From contig NZ_CP088245.1 in the NCBI RefSeq assembly GCF_021117275.1, forward strand, positions 3,943,501 to 4,007,500: a stretch of 64,000 bases of DNA, given 5' to 3'. Positions 44,342 to 54,240 of this stretch are shown here, in pieces. A model generated the notes under the pieces. That model saw nothing but the letters and a program-made list of their open reading frames with translations, searched no databases and was not told the DNA's origin. Every line of letters starts with the position of its first letter. The stretch's first letter is position 1. This DNA comes from Metabacillus sp. B2-18. GTDB taxonomy: Bacteria > Bacillota > Bacilli > Bacillales > Bacillaceae. Both the position numbers and the translations under genes were made by a program.

Positions 44342-45982
44342 TTATGCTTGATAAAAGGTTACCTGGTTCTTCCCCTTATCTTTAGATTGATAAAGGGCTT
44401 GATCTGCTAAATCAATAACCTCATCAGGTTCTATGCCACATTCAGGCCAAATAGCTCCACCAATACTACATCTAATAACAACCTCAACTCCATCTCCTAA
44501 CAAGATCGGTGAATTGATGGAACTAATTATGCTTTCTCCTAATTTGATACCTTCATCAATTCTGGAATTTGTTTCACAACGAATAATTAAAATGAATTCA
44601 TCTCCACCGAGTCGAGCAGCAAAATCCCCTTCCTTAACAAACGTCTTCAGTCTTTCCGCAACTTTCACTAATAAATAGTCACCCGCCTGATGGCCGTAAG
44701 TATCATTTATATCTTTAAAGCCATCCAAATCCATAAATAAAAAGAGATAGTTTTCATCATTAGCTTCGTTTTCTAACTTTTTATCAATATAAGAGTATAA
44801 TGCTACTCTGTTTGGTAGCCCTGTAAGGCTGTCTTTTAGAGCAAGTTTTTTCATTCTGCCAAGCTCAGATTTTGTTTCCATAATGGTTTCAACCATTTCT
44901 CTTAAGGATAAGGAAAGGTCATTCAAGTCCTTAATTCGTGTGAAATAAGGCATTTCTGTACGTTCTCCCCTTTTTAATTGATTGGCTGCAATAGCAATTT
45001 CCTTAAGCGGATTCGCAACTCTACCCGCAATAAACCAACCAATCACTGCAAACAAAATCGCGGCTATCATTCCTACTGTTAATGTATAGCTTTTTAGCTT
45101 TTCAACCGAGGCAAAGGCATAGTCAACAGGCTCTCGTACAATAATCTTCCAGTTTAGACCAGGATAATTTAAATATCCATCACTGTATGAATAACTTGTT
45201 ACATAGTCCTTTCCATCAGGCCATTTCCTAATATTCCAGTTCTCATCAGATACCGAATTGTCATTTGTAATCGATGTCGGCAAAGCTGTACCAATCATAT
45301 CACCTGGACCTAACAGAATACGATTATCGTCTGAACGAATGATAAAAACTTCAACTCGTTTTGCACTATTTAAGTGTGCTTTATACGGCTCAATAATCGA
45401 TCTATGTATTTCTTTTGACCAATCCCAGCTAAGGTGAGAGGCTAGTACCCCCGAAAACTCTCCCTTCTGATTTCGGATTGGAAAGCTAATATCAACAAAC
45501 TCCACAGGTTCTCCATTGGGACTAGGTATTAATTTTGCAAGCAATACCGCTTCATGGACATCACCAACAAATGGCTTTTTAATTGCCTCAAGATAAACAG
45601 GTCGCTCTTTAATGCTATTTCCAACTAACATATTATTTGTTGCTACAATTACTTCCCCTTCTTTATCGGTTATTCCGACCCAGGAAAAAGAAGAGATGTT
45701 CTTTTGTAACTCGTTTAAAAGGACTCTCTTTTCATCAAGATTCCCCTCATCTTTTATCGTGTTTAGTTCACTAAGCAGTTTTAATTCGTTATATCGGGAC
45801 CACATAAAAAAGTCTAATTTATCAGCCATCTGATAGGAAACATTTGATAATGAGTTTCCAATTTCTTCTTCCATTTCCTCACTTGATTTAGATCCTACAG
45901 AAATAGTTAAAACAGCTGTTAACAATATAATAAAGATTAAAAATGTTAATGAAAAAAATGTCCGCAAACTAACATGTGACAT
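44342..45982 (-). CDS. Membrane diguanylate cyclase (Cache-HAMP-GGDEF)
   Basis: 546 aa. Two helices (about 8-28 and 299-318) bracket an extracytoplasmic dCache-like sensor domain, followed by HAMP (AGRVANPLKEI) and GGDEF (from about 375) with MDLDGFKDINDTYGH and RLGGDEF. The inhibitory site is KEGD rather than RxxD. It should make c-di-GMP in response to an external ligand. Single-gene unit. Confidence 0.92.
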   Translation of the reverse strand: MSHVSLRTFFSLTFLIFIILLTAVLTISVGSKSSEEMEEEIGNSLSNVSYQMADKLDFFMWSRYNELKLLSELNTIKDEGNLDEKRVLLNELQKNISSFSWVGITDKEGEVIVATNNMLVGNSIKERPVYLEAIKKPFVGDVHEAVLLAKLIPSPNGEPVEFVDISFPIRNQKGEFSGVLASHLSWDWSKEIHRSIIEPYKAHLNSAKRVEVFIIRSDDNRILLGPGDMIGTALPTSITNDNSVSDENWNIRKWPDGKDYVTSYSYSDGYLNYPGLNWKIIVREPVDYAFASVEKLKSYTLTVGMIAAILFAVIGWFIAGRVANPLKEIAIAANQLKRGERTEMPYFTRIKDLNDLSLSLREMVETIMETKSELGRMKKLALKDSLTGLPNRVALYSYIDKKLENEANDENYLFLFMDLDGFKDINDTYGHQAGDYLLVKVAERLKTFVKEGDFAARLGGDEFILIIRCETNSRIDEGIKLGESIISSINSPILLGDGVEVVIRCSIGGAIWPECGIEPDEVIDLADQALYQSKDKGKNQVTFYQA

Positions 45983-46099
45983 AGGAGATTCTCCTTATTT
46001 CAACCATAAATTTAACCACAAGACTCATCTATCTTATAGCCTATTTGTTATATCGGTAAACTTTAAAAAAATCTAAACTATTTCAGAAAAAATATCTAT

Positions 46100-46134
46100 T
46101 TAAAAAGGCAGTTGACACGATGTCAACTGCCTTC
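46100..46134 (-). terminator. Terminator of the MMPL transporter gene
   Basis: GGCAGTTGACA and TGTCAACTGCC form an 11-bp stem followed by TTTTTAAA on the minus strand. Confidence 0.85.
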
Positions 46135-46143
46135 CTCTTACTA

Positions 46144-49100
46144 TTAAGCTCTTTTAAATGGCCACCAATTTGCTGGTCCAAATGTTTTTACCATAACTGG
46201 AATAAATAGTGGTAATACAATGAGCGCATATAACAGTAATCCTGTTAGAATAATCGATGCTATTTGAATAAGAGATAACATGCCTGATGGAATCATTGCT
46301 GCAAATGTCCCACCTAAAATGACAACAGCTGAAATAATAACTGTTCCCATTTTCTTCATCGCAAGCAGCATCGCTTCACCAACTGAAAGATCTTTATATT
46401 CATTAAAGCGATCCATTAAGAAAATGCTATAATCTACGCCTAAAGCTACTAATATGACAAATCCGAAGAACGGCACTGCCCAGCTAATTCCCGAATAACC
46501 CAAGATGTTAACAAAGATCACTTCATTAATTCCCATAGCTGTATAATAAGTTAGTATTAATGATCCAATTATATAGATTGGCATAATAATTGAGCGGAAC
46601 AAGAAAACAAGAATAATAGAAATACCAACAAGCATTAAAACAACTGTACGTGAATAATCGTTGTTAGACATTGTACTTAAGTCAGCATTCGTACTTGTAA
46701 TTCCACCAATAGCCACCTTTGCATTTTCAAGCTTCGTATCTTTCGTAGCTCTTTCAATTGCAGCATTTAACTCATCCACTTGATTAATTGCTTCGTTTGA
46801 ATAAGGATTTGCTTTGAAGATAACATCAAGCGTCATGACTTTACGATCGTCAGACAAATAGGTGTCTAATGCCTGTTCGAAGTCCTCACTCTCTAACACT
46901 TCTTCTGGTAAATAAAACCCTGATTCAGATGATTGAGACAAGTCAGCTAAATAATCCTGAGCAGAGCCAAGACCATCAGACACTTTGTTCAAACCGTCAA
47001 CACTTTGTGATAATCCATCTGTTAATTGACTCATTTGACCGTCTAAATCACCAAATCCATCAAGTAGTTGCTGCTGTCCTTTCGTTACCTCTGAAAGACC
47101 ATTTGAAAATTGCGGAATACCGTTAACGGCTTGACCTTGGTAATCAGCAAGCTGATTTAAGCCAGCTTGTTGCTGATCAATTCCTTGAATTAGTTGTTGG
47201 AGTCCGTTTACAATTTGCTGCTGTCCTTCAATTAATTTTGGGAATTGACTATTTGCTGTGTTCATTCCGCCTTGTATTGCTGCAAGTCCAGCATTTAGCT
47301 TCTCCATACCACCTGCTAATTCTGGTAATTGTGTTTGTGCAACATTTTGAACGGTTCCCTTTATTGCAGCATAATTTGAATCTTCTGCTAGCCCCACATA
47401 TGCCTCATTATTTTCTAAAGCCTCAAAATTTGAATTCAACGAATTTAGTGCACCTGATAAATCAGAGATACCTGTTCCGACTTTGACATATTCACTATTT
47501 AGTTTACCGATATTTGTTTCAGCTTCTTGGTATCCCTTCAATAATTGTTCGCTTCCTGCAAGAATTTCTTCTGCCCCTGCTTTTGCCTCAGCTAATCCGG
47601 CTTTTAAATCCCCAGAACCAGTTGAAGTTTGACGGATTCCATCTTCAATTTGAGCCAGGCTTGATTGAAGCTCTGTTACACCTGAATTAAGTTTTGTCGT
47701 TCCAGTAATTAAATCACCGATACCATCAGTCGCTTCTTTTAACTTTGGTGCAGAACCAGCCATTTCACTCTCTGCTTCCGCTAAACCATCACTGATTTTT
47801 TCGATTCCTTCATTGCCTTCTCCAAGGCCTTCTTCAAGACTTTCTGCTTGTTTTGATACATAAAAATCTTCAATTTTTTCTCCAGTCGGTCTTGTTACAG
47901 ATCGCACAGTGTCAACTAAATCAACCTTTTCTAATTCCTTTGTAATTTTCTCAGCGAGCGCGATGTATTCAGTTGAACCCATTTCTTCATCATTCTCCAG
48001 AACTACTTGAGTCGGCATTGAATCCCCAGGTCCGAAGCTATCTGAAATAGCATTAAAAGCTTTTATCGAATTATAATCTCCACCTATTTCCTCTAGTGAA
48101 TTAAATGATAATTCTCCATCGTAGAAGGTTAAAAACGGCACAGATACACACGCAACAACAAGAAGGGCAATAAGAGGTCTTGCAAGAGAAAAACGTCCAA
48201 CGACTCCCCAAATTTTACTATCTTTGTGCTCTAATGTACCTTTTGATGGCCAGAAGATTTTGTTCCCTAGTACAGCCATGAAAAATGGAACAACAGTAAA
48301 TAAAGCTATTAAAAGAATGGCAACTCCTACTGCAACAGCTGATGCTGATTGATACAATTTAAATTGTGAAAAGCCAATTGCAGCAAACCCAATCATAACA
48401 GCTAAGCCACTAAAGAAAACAGTTCTTCCCGCGTTACGATATGTCTCAACTATTGCCTCTGTAACACTCTCCCTATGTGATAACTCTTCTTTAAAACGAC
48501 TTAATAAAAGAATACAATAATCTGTCCCAATCCCAAATAACACAGCCACTAAGAAAATTTGTGTGAAGTTAGATATTGGAAAATTCACAACATCAACCAG
48601 CACAGAAACGATTGATTGTGATGCTAAATAGGTAAGACCTACTGTTATTAAAGGGATAATTGGTGCAATAATTGATCGGAAAACTAACAGTAAGACAGCT
48701 AAAATAAAGACAACTGTAATTCCCTCAGTTTTCTTTAAACCTTCCTGTGAGCTTGTCATTACATCCTGATCAATCATCCAGCCACTTGTATAATAATGTT
48801 CAACATCTACATCTTCAATTGTTTCATAGAGTAATGCAGATATCTCTTTTGCTTCACGATCATTTCTGTTAATCGTCACATTAGCAAGAATCGTTTTTCC
48901 ATCTTCCGAAACTAACTGCTCTTCTAATGCTTCCTCATTAAAATGAGTTAAAATATCCGTAACATCTAATTCTTCATTTTCTTCTAACAAGTGAATCGCT
49001 TTTTCAGCTTCCTTTATTTCTTCATTCGTTAATTTATTATCATTATGAAAAACGAGTGCTGCTGAAATTTCATCTCCTACACTTTCTTTCTCCTGGACTT

Positions 49101-49266
49101 CATTCATGATTTCGTCGGCTAACGATGATGAATAACCATCTGGCACACTAACCTGGCCCTTTTCCTTTACTAGGTCCGCCATGTTAGGAGCAACTAAAAA
49201 TAGTCCTACAACGATTGCTACCCATCCAATGATAACAAGCCATTTGCCTTTTATAATTGCGTTCAC
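46144..49266 (-). CDS. MMPL-family RND transporter with a long coiled middle domain
   Basis: 1040 aa. Two blocks of membrane helices with MMPL signatures: FGIGTDYCILLLSRFKEEL in the first half and VALGVDYSIFLMDRFNEY in the second. Between them (about 470-830) lies a long repeat-rich helical region with a periodic G-x3-L/I pattern like that of YhgE/Pip proteins. MMPL proteins export lipids or drugs. It starts 2 bp after the marR stop, so is coupled to that repressor. Confidence 0.9.
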   Translation of the reverse strand: MNAIIKGKWLVIIGWVAIVVGLFLVAPNMADLVKEKGQVSVPDGYSSSLADEIMNEVQEKESVGDEISAALVFHNDNKLTNEEIKEAEKAIHLLEENEELDVTDILTHFNEEALEEQLVSEDGKTILANVTINRNDREAKEISALLYETIEDVDVEHYYTSGWMIDQDVMTSSQEGLKKTEGITVVFILAVLLLVFRSIIAPIIPLITVGLTYLASQSIVSVLVDVVNFPISNFTQIFLVAVLFGIGTDYCILLLSRFKEELSHRESVTEAIVETYRNAGRTVFFSGLAVMIGFAAIGFSQFKLYQSASAVAVGVAILLIALFTVVPFFMAVLGNKIFWPSKGTLEHKDSKIWGVVGRFSLARPLIALLVVACVSVPFLTFYDGELSFNSLEEIGGDYNSIKAFNAISDSFGPGDSMPTQVVLENDEEMGSTEYIALAEKITKELEKVDLVDTVRSVTRPTGEKIEDFYVSKQAESLEEGLGEGNEGIEKISDGLAEAESEMAGSAPKLKEATDGIGDLITGTTKLNSGVTELQSSLAQIEDGIRQTSTGSGDLKAGLAEAKAGAEEILAGSEQLLKGYQEAETNIGKLNSEYVKVGTGISDLSGALNSLNSNFEALENNEAYVGLAEDSNYAAIKGTVQNVAQTQLPELAGGMEKLNAGLAAIQGGMNTANSQFPKLIEGQQQIVNGLQQLIQGIDQQQAGLNQLADYQGQAVNGIPQFSNGLSEVTKGQQQLLDGFGDLDGQMSQLTDGLSQSVDGLNKVSDGLGSAQDYLADLSQSSESGFYLPEEVLESEDFEQALDTYLSDDRKVMTLDVIFKANPYSNEAINQVDELNAAIERATKDTKLENAKVAIGGITSTNADLSTMSNNDYSRTVVLMLVGISIILVFLFRSIIMPIYIIGSLILTYYTAMGINEVIFVNILGYSGISWAVPFFGFVILVALGVDYSIFLMDRFNEYKDLSVGEAMLLAMKKMGTVIISAVVILGGTFAAMIPSGMLSLIQIASIILTGLLLYALIVLPLFIPVMVKTFGPANWWPFKRA

Positions 49267-49268
49267 AA

Positions 49269-49730
49269 CTACTCCTCCATTTTACAGTCTTTTAAATTAT
49301 CCAACAGAGTGTTTAATTTCTCATATGTTTCAATAAATGAGACTATTTCATCTTCATCAAAGCTGGTAATGATCGACTCAACTAGCCTATGAATTTTCTC
49401 TTCTGTTTTTTCAAACAATTCTGTTCCCTTTTCCGTTAAGGTTAAATAAATAACCCTACGGTCATTTTCATCCCTTGTTCGTTTAATTAACTCCTTTTCT
49501 GTTAGTCGATTAATGATTGCTGTAATGGCACTTTTTTTCACATCAAAGATCTCAGATAGCTCAGTAGAGGTACACGTACCAACTTTATGTATATATCTGA
49601 GCGTATAGTGCTGATCGTTCGTTATAAAGTCCCCTATACTATCCTTAACAAGGCTTTCCCCCTTTTTGGTAACAGAAAAGCTTACTGCAAGATACCGATT
49701 AATTAATTCTTCTATTTGTTTTTCCTTCAT
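49269..49730 (-). CDS. MarR-family regulator of the MMPL operon
   Basis: 153 aa. Winged helix with STELSEIFDVKKSAITAIINRLTEKELIKRTRDENDRR, the MarR recognition helix and wing. First gene of the marR-mmpL pair; it probably represses its own operon until a lipophilic compound binds. ATG at 49730; the frame's GTG at 49742 lacks a site. Confidence 0.9.
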   Translation of the reverse strand: MKEKQIEELINRYLAVSFSVTKKGESLVKDSIGDFITNDQHYTLRYIHKVGTCTSTELSEIFDVKKSAITAIINRLTEKELIKRTRDENDRRVIYLTLTEKGTELFEKTEEKIHRLVESIITSFDEDEIVSFIETYEKLNTLLDNLKDCKMEE

Positions 49731-49755
49731 AAAAGGAGCCACCCTTTCAAAGTAA

Positions 49756-49787
49756 TTAAACTATTTAACTATTAACGTGTTTAACTA
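49756..49787. promoter_or_regulatory. Putative MarR operator
   Basis: TTAAACTATTTAACTATTAA followed by CGTGTTTAACTA contains inverted TTAAAC/GTTTAA arms and repeated TTAACTA words. It lies just before the marR start, over the likely promoter. Confidence 0.5.
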
Positions 49788-49926
49788 TAATTTTTTTATC
49801 TTCTTCTGTCAATAAATAATGCTTATTCTTTCTAAAAAAAATCATTCATAACATCTAACAAGTTATATTTAGCATATAGTTACCAATAAAGGGAAACATA
49901 GGAGTAAAATAAAAGGAGAGGTATAG

Positions 49927-50163
49927 ATGAGATCTTTCATAGGACGTAGACGATTCATTTATAAAGAATACCAACACATTTCGTTGCTTTTCTTTATTAT
50001 TTTTGGTTTACTTTGTGTTGGTTATTTCGTAGATTATCTTGTTTTTCAGGATTGGTCATTTTTATATGTCACCTCTCTTGCTCCGCTTTTTCTCGGAATT
50101 GTTTACAAGCTTAAAAGTAAAGGTGAAGGTGAAAGGAAAATTGTTTTAACACCAAAAAGGTAG
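49927..50163 (+). CDS. Small two-helix membrane protein
   Basis: 78 aa with a basic N-terminus (RSFIGRRRFIYK), two helices (about 18-37 and 47-62) and a basic C-terminus. AAAGGAGAGG precedes the ATG. No known family. Flanked by minus-strand genes. Confidence 0.6.
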   Translation: MRSFIGRRRFIYKEYQHISLLFFIIFGLLCVGYFVDYLVFQDWSFLYVTSLAPLFLGIVYKLKSKGEGERKIVLTPKR

Positions 50164-50186
50164 TCCAATACAAAAAGAAGGAGCAA

Positions 50187-50555
50187 CTATTGCCCCTTCC
50201 TCTGTTTCTCACTCTTTAATGTTACGATTACAGACTTTAGATACATCTTATATTTCTCTGCTTCCTCTGTTTGTTCATTATGTAATACTTTGATGATTCT
50301 TTCAAAATTATCAATCAAATGATCTTCCTTCATTCCACGTGAAGTTAAAATATTATTTAGCCAAAGTGCATAGTCAATAAACAACTTTTCCTCATTAAGA
50401 GAAAAGGCCGTATCTAAATGCTTAAAATGATGATAATTATCTTCAACACATTTTTTTCTACCTAGTTCTCCATATTTTTCTTCTAAAATTGGATAGGCTT
50501 CATATATTCCTTCAACAATCTCATCAATCATAGAGGCAATGACTTCCTGCTTCAT
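50187..50555 (-). CDS. Hypothetical helical protein, coupled to a haem monooxygenase-like gene
   Basis: 122 aa, all-helical and soluble by composition, with a conserved-looking block YHHFKHLDTAFSLNEEKLF and LWLNNILTSRGM. Similar segments occur as N-terminal domains in some sensor proteins, but I cannot name the family. Its ATG overlaps the stop of the upstream gene by 4 nt, so the two are translationally coupled. Confidence 0.65.
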   Translation of the reverse strand: MKQEVIASMIDEIVEGIYEAYPILEEKYGELGRKKCVEDNYHHFKHLDTAFSLNEEKLFIDYALWLNNILTSRGMKEDHLIDNFERIIKVLHNEQTEEAEKYKMYLKSVIVTLKSEKQRKGQ

Positions 50556-50857
50556 TCTGCCACCACTTCATATCTTTGAACAATTGGTTTAATAGATGCA
50601 AGTTCTTGATCAGGGTAATTTTTCTCAAGTTCATGTACTTTTTTGTAAGCATCACTTGTTACCCAATTTAAATAATCTTGCTTTGTTTTCCAATTAATTT
50701 GAACGGTTAATTCATTAGGTTTTACTTCGTTTTGTAATAACTGAAACGATTCAAACCCCTCATATGTATCGACAAGTTTAGAACGTGTCTGATATATTCC
50801 TATAACCTCTTCCACCTTCTCTATTGGGACATTAAAGGTTGAATGAACAATATACAT
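50552..50857 (-). CDS. ABM-domain protein, haem-degrading monooxygenase-like
   Basis: 101 aa, a single ABM (dimeric alpha-beta barrel) domain: MYIVHSTFNVPIEKVEEVIG, FESFQLLQNE and W-x-T-x-xDYxxWV. IsdG/HmoA-type haem monooxygenases have this size and the N..W..H constellation (here Asn/Trp with HELEK). The haem role is inference; some ABM proteins do other chemistry. No Fur box is seen upstream. Confidence 0.7.
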   Translation of the reverse strand: MYIVHSTFNVPIEKVEEVIGIYQTRSKLVDTYEGFESFQLLQNEVKPNELTVQINWKTKQDYLNWVTSDAYKKVHELEKNYPDQELASIKPIVQRYEVVAE

Positions 50858-51030
50858 GTAAAACTCTCTCCCCGCGTAGATAGTGTATGATGCTTTCCTT
50901 CACTATTATAGATGAAGATAGGTCCACCTGGAAACTATCCTACCTTTTAATGAAAATTGTATCTCTATATCATACTCTCTCTTTTTTTTTGAAATACTAT
51001 CATAGAATTTGAAACAGTGGGGGTTAGAAA

Positions 51031-51837
51031 GTGAAAAAAATGCCAATGACTTCGGTTACTAGTGGAATGGGAATTGAAGTAGTACCAGATGTTTTTTGTT
51101 TATCTGTTCAAATCGTAAATGTCGTATTTATTGGAGATCCTAAGAAGTCTAATGAATTTGTCTTAGTTGATGCAGGAATGCCTGGATCACACGAGCTCAT
51201 TATATCTGAAGCTGAAAAGCGATTCGGGGAGGGCTGCAAACCTACTAGTATCGTTTTAACGCATGGACATTTTGACCATGTAGGAGCGTTAAAAGAATTA
51301 TTAAATAAATGGGATGTTCCGGTATATGCCCATCCTTTAGAAGCACCTTATTTGTCTGGAAGAAGTGACTATCCACCACCAAACCAAGAGGCTGAAGGAC
51401 TGGTTGCTAAAATGTCACCGATGTTTCCAAGACATAGTATAGATGTTAGCTCAAATCTTGAACAGCTAAATGAGGAGGGTTTTATTCCTTCTTTAGCAGA
51501 CTGGAGGTTCATCCATACACCTGGACATACGCCTGGTCACATTTCTTTGTTCAGAGAATCCGATCGAGCTCTAATTGTCGGAGATGCTTTTACAACAGTT
51601 GAACAAGAATCCTTATACGACGTGATGACCCAAAAACAAGAAATGCATGGTCCACCTGCATACTTTACAACAGATTGGAAAGCTGCTGAAGAATCGGTAA
51701 AAAAACTACAGTCCGTTAATCCTTCTATCGCTATATCAGGCCATGGTCTTCCAATAGCTGATGATGAATTAACAACAAATTTAAAAAAACTTGTTGATAC
51801 GTTTGCTGAAACTGAAGTACCTGAAAATAAGAAATAA
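51031..51837 (+). CDS. MBL-fold metallo-hydrolase
   Basis: 268 aa, GTG start. Metallo-beta-lactamase motif H78-G-H80-F-D82-H83 in LTHGHFDHVG, the second His in TPGHTPGHISL, Asp in IVGDAF and His in ISGHGLP. Two-metal hydrolase; substrate unknown (thioesters, lactones or phosphoesters in relatives). Single-gene unit. Confidence 0.88.
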   Translation: MKKMPMTSVTSGMGIEVVPDVFCLSVQIVNVVFIGDPKKSNEFVLVDAGMPGSHELIISEAEKRFGEGCKPTSIVLTHGHFDHVGALKELLNKWDVPVYAHPLEAPYLSGRSDYPPPNQEAEGLVAKMSPMFPRHSIDVSSNLEQLNEEGFIPSLADWRFIHTPGHTPGHISLFRESDRALIVGDAFTTVEQESLYDVMTQKQEMHGPPAYFTTDWKAAEESVKKLQSVNPSIAISGHGLPIADDELTTNLKKLVDTFAETEVPENKK

Positions 51838-51843
51838 ATGTCT

Positions 51844-51880
51844 ATAACGCATTAGCGTTTCCTGCTATTGCGTTTTTTTA
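51844..51880 (+). terminator. Terminator of the MBL gene
   Basis: AACGCATTAGCG and the imperfect partner GCTATTGCGTT, followed by TTTTTTT. Confidence 0.7.
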
Positions 51881-51974
51881 TGGCCTGATTTCACGACAAA
51901 ATCTTGATAATGTATTTCTAACCTCATAATTTTCACCATACACTTAAATGATGACAAATTAAGGAGGGGACATC

Positions 51975-52790
51975 ATGATTATCATAGGAAACAGAGAAGT
52001 GAATGGAAACGAATTAAAATCCTCCGCTTTTAAGGCAGAACAAATTGAAATGATCGACAAAATGGATCGTTATCAAGAAACCTATTCTTTTATGAATAGG
52101 CAACATTTTCAATTCACACTTCAAATACGATATGCAACCATCCAGGCTGCTCGCGACTTATTAGCTAGTAAGGCTAAATTTACGACGTTTGAACGTGCTC
52201 ACTGTAATGAACGTTTTTGGCATTTAACAGAGCAAGGTGGATTTAAACTAAAGCAAGGAATTAATCCGGCTGATGCCATTAACGATATTTTCCAGAATGG
52301 TGTAGAGTATGGATTTGAATGTGCTACTGCGATGGTGATCATCTTTTATAAAGCTGTTTTAGATTCCATTAATAACGCTCAATTCAACCGTATTTATCAG
52401 GGCATTTACCTTCGCGACTGGCAATCAGATAATGATTTGCCAATTTATACGAGACGGGGAAATGATTACTTACCAGGAGATTGCTTGTATTTTGATAATC
52501 CTCAATTTAATCCCAAAACGCCACAATGGCGAGGAGAAAATGTAATTGATTTAGGTAATGACCTTTATTTCGGTCATGGTATCGGAATAAAAACAGCAGA
52601 TGGAATCATTGAATCCTTAAATAAGAGAAGAAAAGCTTATGCAACGGAGTCTGCGTATCTTCTATCACAAGTTACCAGATTAGATAACCGGTATCTTTAT
52701 CAATTCTCTAATACTAGAGCTCAGATTCCAACTTTTCTTGCTGCAAAAACAATCGTTAGTAAATTAGGCAGTGCCACTTTTTATCATTAA
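51975..52790 (+). CDS. tgl: Protein-glutamine gamma-glutamyltransferase (spore coat)
   Basis: 271 aa, close to the 245 aa of B. subtilis Tgl with a slightly longer C-terminus. Catalytic Cys116 and Glu115 lie in VEYGFECATAMVI, matching B. subtilis numbering, with a second Glu later. It crosslinks spore-coat proteins by isopeptide bonds late in sporulation. A CATAnnnT element (51937) resembles a SigK -10, but the -35 spacing is poor. AAGGAGGGG precedes the ATG. Confidence 0.93.
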   Translation: MIIIGNREVNGNELKSSAFKAEQIEMIDKMDRYQETYSFMNRQHFQFTLQIRYATIQAARDLLASKAKFTTFERAHCNERFWHLTEQGGFKLKQGINPADAINDIFQNGVEYGFECATAMVIIFYKAVLDSINNAQFNRIYQGIYLRDWQSDNDLPIYTRRGNDYLPGDCLYFDNPQFNPKTPQWRGENVIDLGNDLYFGHGIGIKTADGIIESLNKRRKAYATESAYLLSQVTRLDNRYLYQFSNTRAQIPTFLAAKTIVSKLGSATFYH

Positions 52791-52796
52791 TCTAAT

Positions 52797-52833
52797 AATA
52801 AAAGGCAATCGGGAACGACCGATTGCCTTTTAT
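52797..52833 (+). terminator. Terminator of tgl
   Basis: AAAAGGCAATCGG and CCGATTGCCTTTT form a 13-bp stem; it can also serve the convergent gene. Confidence 0.85.
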
Positions 52834-52839
52834 TTACAT

Positions 52840-53085
52840 TTATTCAGTTCTCTTCCTTTTTATTCTATCGAATAAGTACATAATCATTGTCACAATAACA
52901 GAAAGTAGTGTGTATAGTAGCACCCAAATGAAAAAGGATTCATTGAATAGAAGGAGCATTAAAAAGGTAAAGAGGACAAATAAAATGGCTGGTGTAACAT
53001 AGGTTTTTTTCGTCACAATGTAACCAACTATTGAAATGGTAAGTACGATGACTGGGAAAACCAAAAAGATAAGCTGAAATTCCAT
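52840..53085 (-). CDS. DUF2651-like small membrane protein
   Basis: 81 aa with three helices and a basic C-terminus (FDRIKRKRTE). The sequence FPVIVLTISIVGYI ... FNESFFIWVLLYTLLS fits the DUF2651 family of Bacillus membrane proteins; function unknown. GAGGTGAAG precedes the ATG. Confidence 0.65.
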   Translation of the reverse strand: MEFQLIFLVFPVIVLTISIVGYIVTKKTYVTPAILFVLFTFLMLLLFNESFFIWVLLYTLLSVIVTMIMYLFDRIKRKRTE

Positions 53086-53207
53086 ACTTCACCTCAAACG
53101 GTATGTGCTTTATGTTTTCTCATTTTACCATAAAACAAATAAAAGAAACCATTTTAGGGTGGAGCTTATTATTTCCACAACCAACATATTTCATTAAACT
53201 TTCACAC

Positions 53208-53606
53208 TTATCTAATGATCTTAAAATAAACATCACGTTGTCTTGGGCCATCAAATTCACAGAAGTAAATTCCTTGCCATGTTCCTAGTAATAATCTTCC
53301 ATTTGTAACGATTATTGTTTGCGAGCTGCCAACAGTGCTCGCTTTCATATGTGCTGCCGTGTTACCTTCTCCGTGTAAATCTTTGACAAGCTTCCATGGG
53401 TAAACTTCATCAAAGCGTCGCAACATATCAGTTTTAACATCAGGGTCGGCATTTTCATTGATCGTAATGCCAGCAGTTGTATGTGGACAATATACCAAAA
53501 CCGCACCCTCGTCCATATTCTGATCATTTATGAAAGATTGAACTAAATGAGTGACTTCAATCATTTCATCCCGTTTATGAGTTTCTAGCGTGTGTTTCTT
53601 TAACAT
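53208..53606 (-). CDS. YjbQ/UPF0047 family protein
   Basis: 132 aa, full family length. Signature residues: VLVYCPHTTAGITINENADPDV and HGEGNTAAHMKASTVGSSQ, ending LGTWQGIYFCEFDGPRQR. Members have weak thiamine-phosphate synthase activity; the true role is unknown. AAAGGAGA fixes the start at 53606; the frame's upstream part is non-coding. Confidence 0.92.
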   Translation of the reverse strand: MLKKHTLETHKRDEMIEVTHLVQSFINDQNMDEGAVLVYCPHTTAGITINENADPDVKTDMLRRFDEVYPWKLVKDLHGEGNTAAHMKASTVGSSQTIIVTNGRLLLGTWQGIYFCEFDGPRQRDVYFKIIR

Positions 53607-53751
53607 AAAAAGTCTCCTTTCTATCGCTATTAACACTAGTATATACCGTTTAAAGCAGTCTCTTAAACATTCCAATCATTTTTATACCAAGATAAGCACT
53701 CATAAAAGTGATTTTCAACTCTTCAAGAATTGCCAGGAAATAAGCTACTAA

Positions 53752-53942
53752 GATAAGCGGAGAAACTCCTCTTATTGAGGAAATAGCACAAAAAATAGAT
53801 TAAATAGACGGAAAGATTCCGCCTATTTAATCGAAAAAGATGAAAATGGACCATTTTACTTTACTTAACCGGAAAAACTCCGCTTATATCCCTCAACCGA
53901 GTTCTATTCTTCAGTTTAACCGGAAGAACTCCGCTTATTGAA
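53752..53942 (-). repeat. Dispersed ~190-bp AT-rich repeat, copy B
   Basis: The reverse complement aligns with 1615-1806 over the whole length, including all four AAGCGGA-n-TCCG modules, the AATGGNCCATTTTCATCT block and the CTCAnTAAGAGGA block. It lies in a ~560-bp non-coding gap; the rest of the gap (53943-54130) shows only the kinase operon terminator. Confidence 0.8.
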
Positions 53943-54129
53943 ACTACCGGTTACTCAATTAATCCGTCACTCAGACATCCCCCTGGTAGATACATATCTT
54001 TTTTAGCTCACCAATTGAACTGGAATACCAATGAGAATTTCTTGCAGGCAAAACTTTATGTCTCCATGTTAAAAGTGGTTCGAAATTCAGAGCATATTTA
54101 CCGTCCATTTAATAAACCCATATAAATCA

Positions 54130-54176
54130 ACAAAAAAGAAGCAGTCTTATTCAGTTGCGAATAGGACTGCTTCTTG
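54130..54176 (-). terminator. Terminator of the hybrid kinase operon
   Basis: AAGAAGCAGTC and GACTGCTTCTT are the ends of a ~16-bp stem; a T-run follows on the minus strand. Confidence 0.85.
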
Positions 54177-54240
54177 GTGTGCTAATTTAGTTTTTGTATT
54201 AGGAAACCGAATCCGTTAATTTATAGACTAGTTTTTTCAT

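Noticed and set aside
51915..51945. SigK promoter of tgl
   Set aside because: CATAnnnT fits the -10, but no AC-type -35 lies at the right distance, so it is mentioned only as weak evidence.
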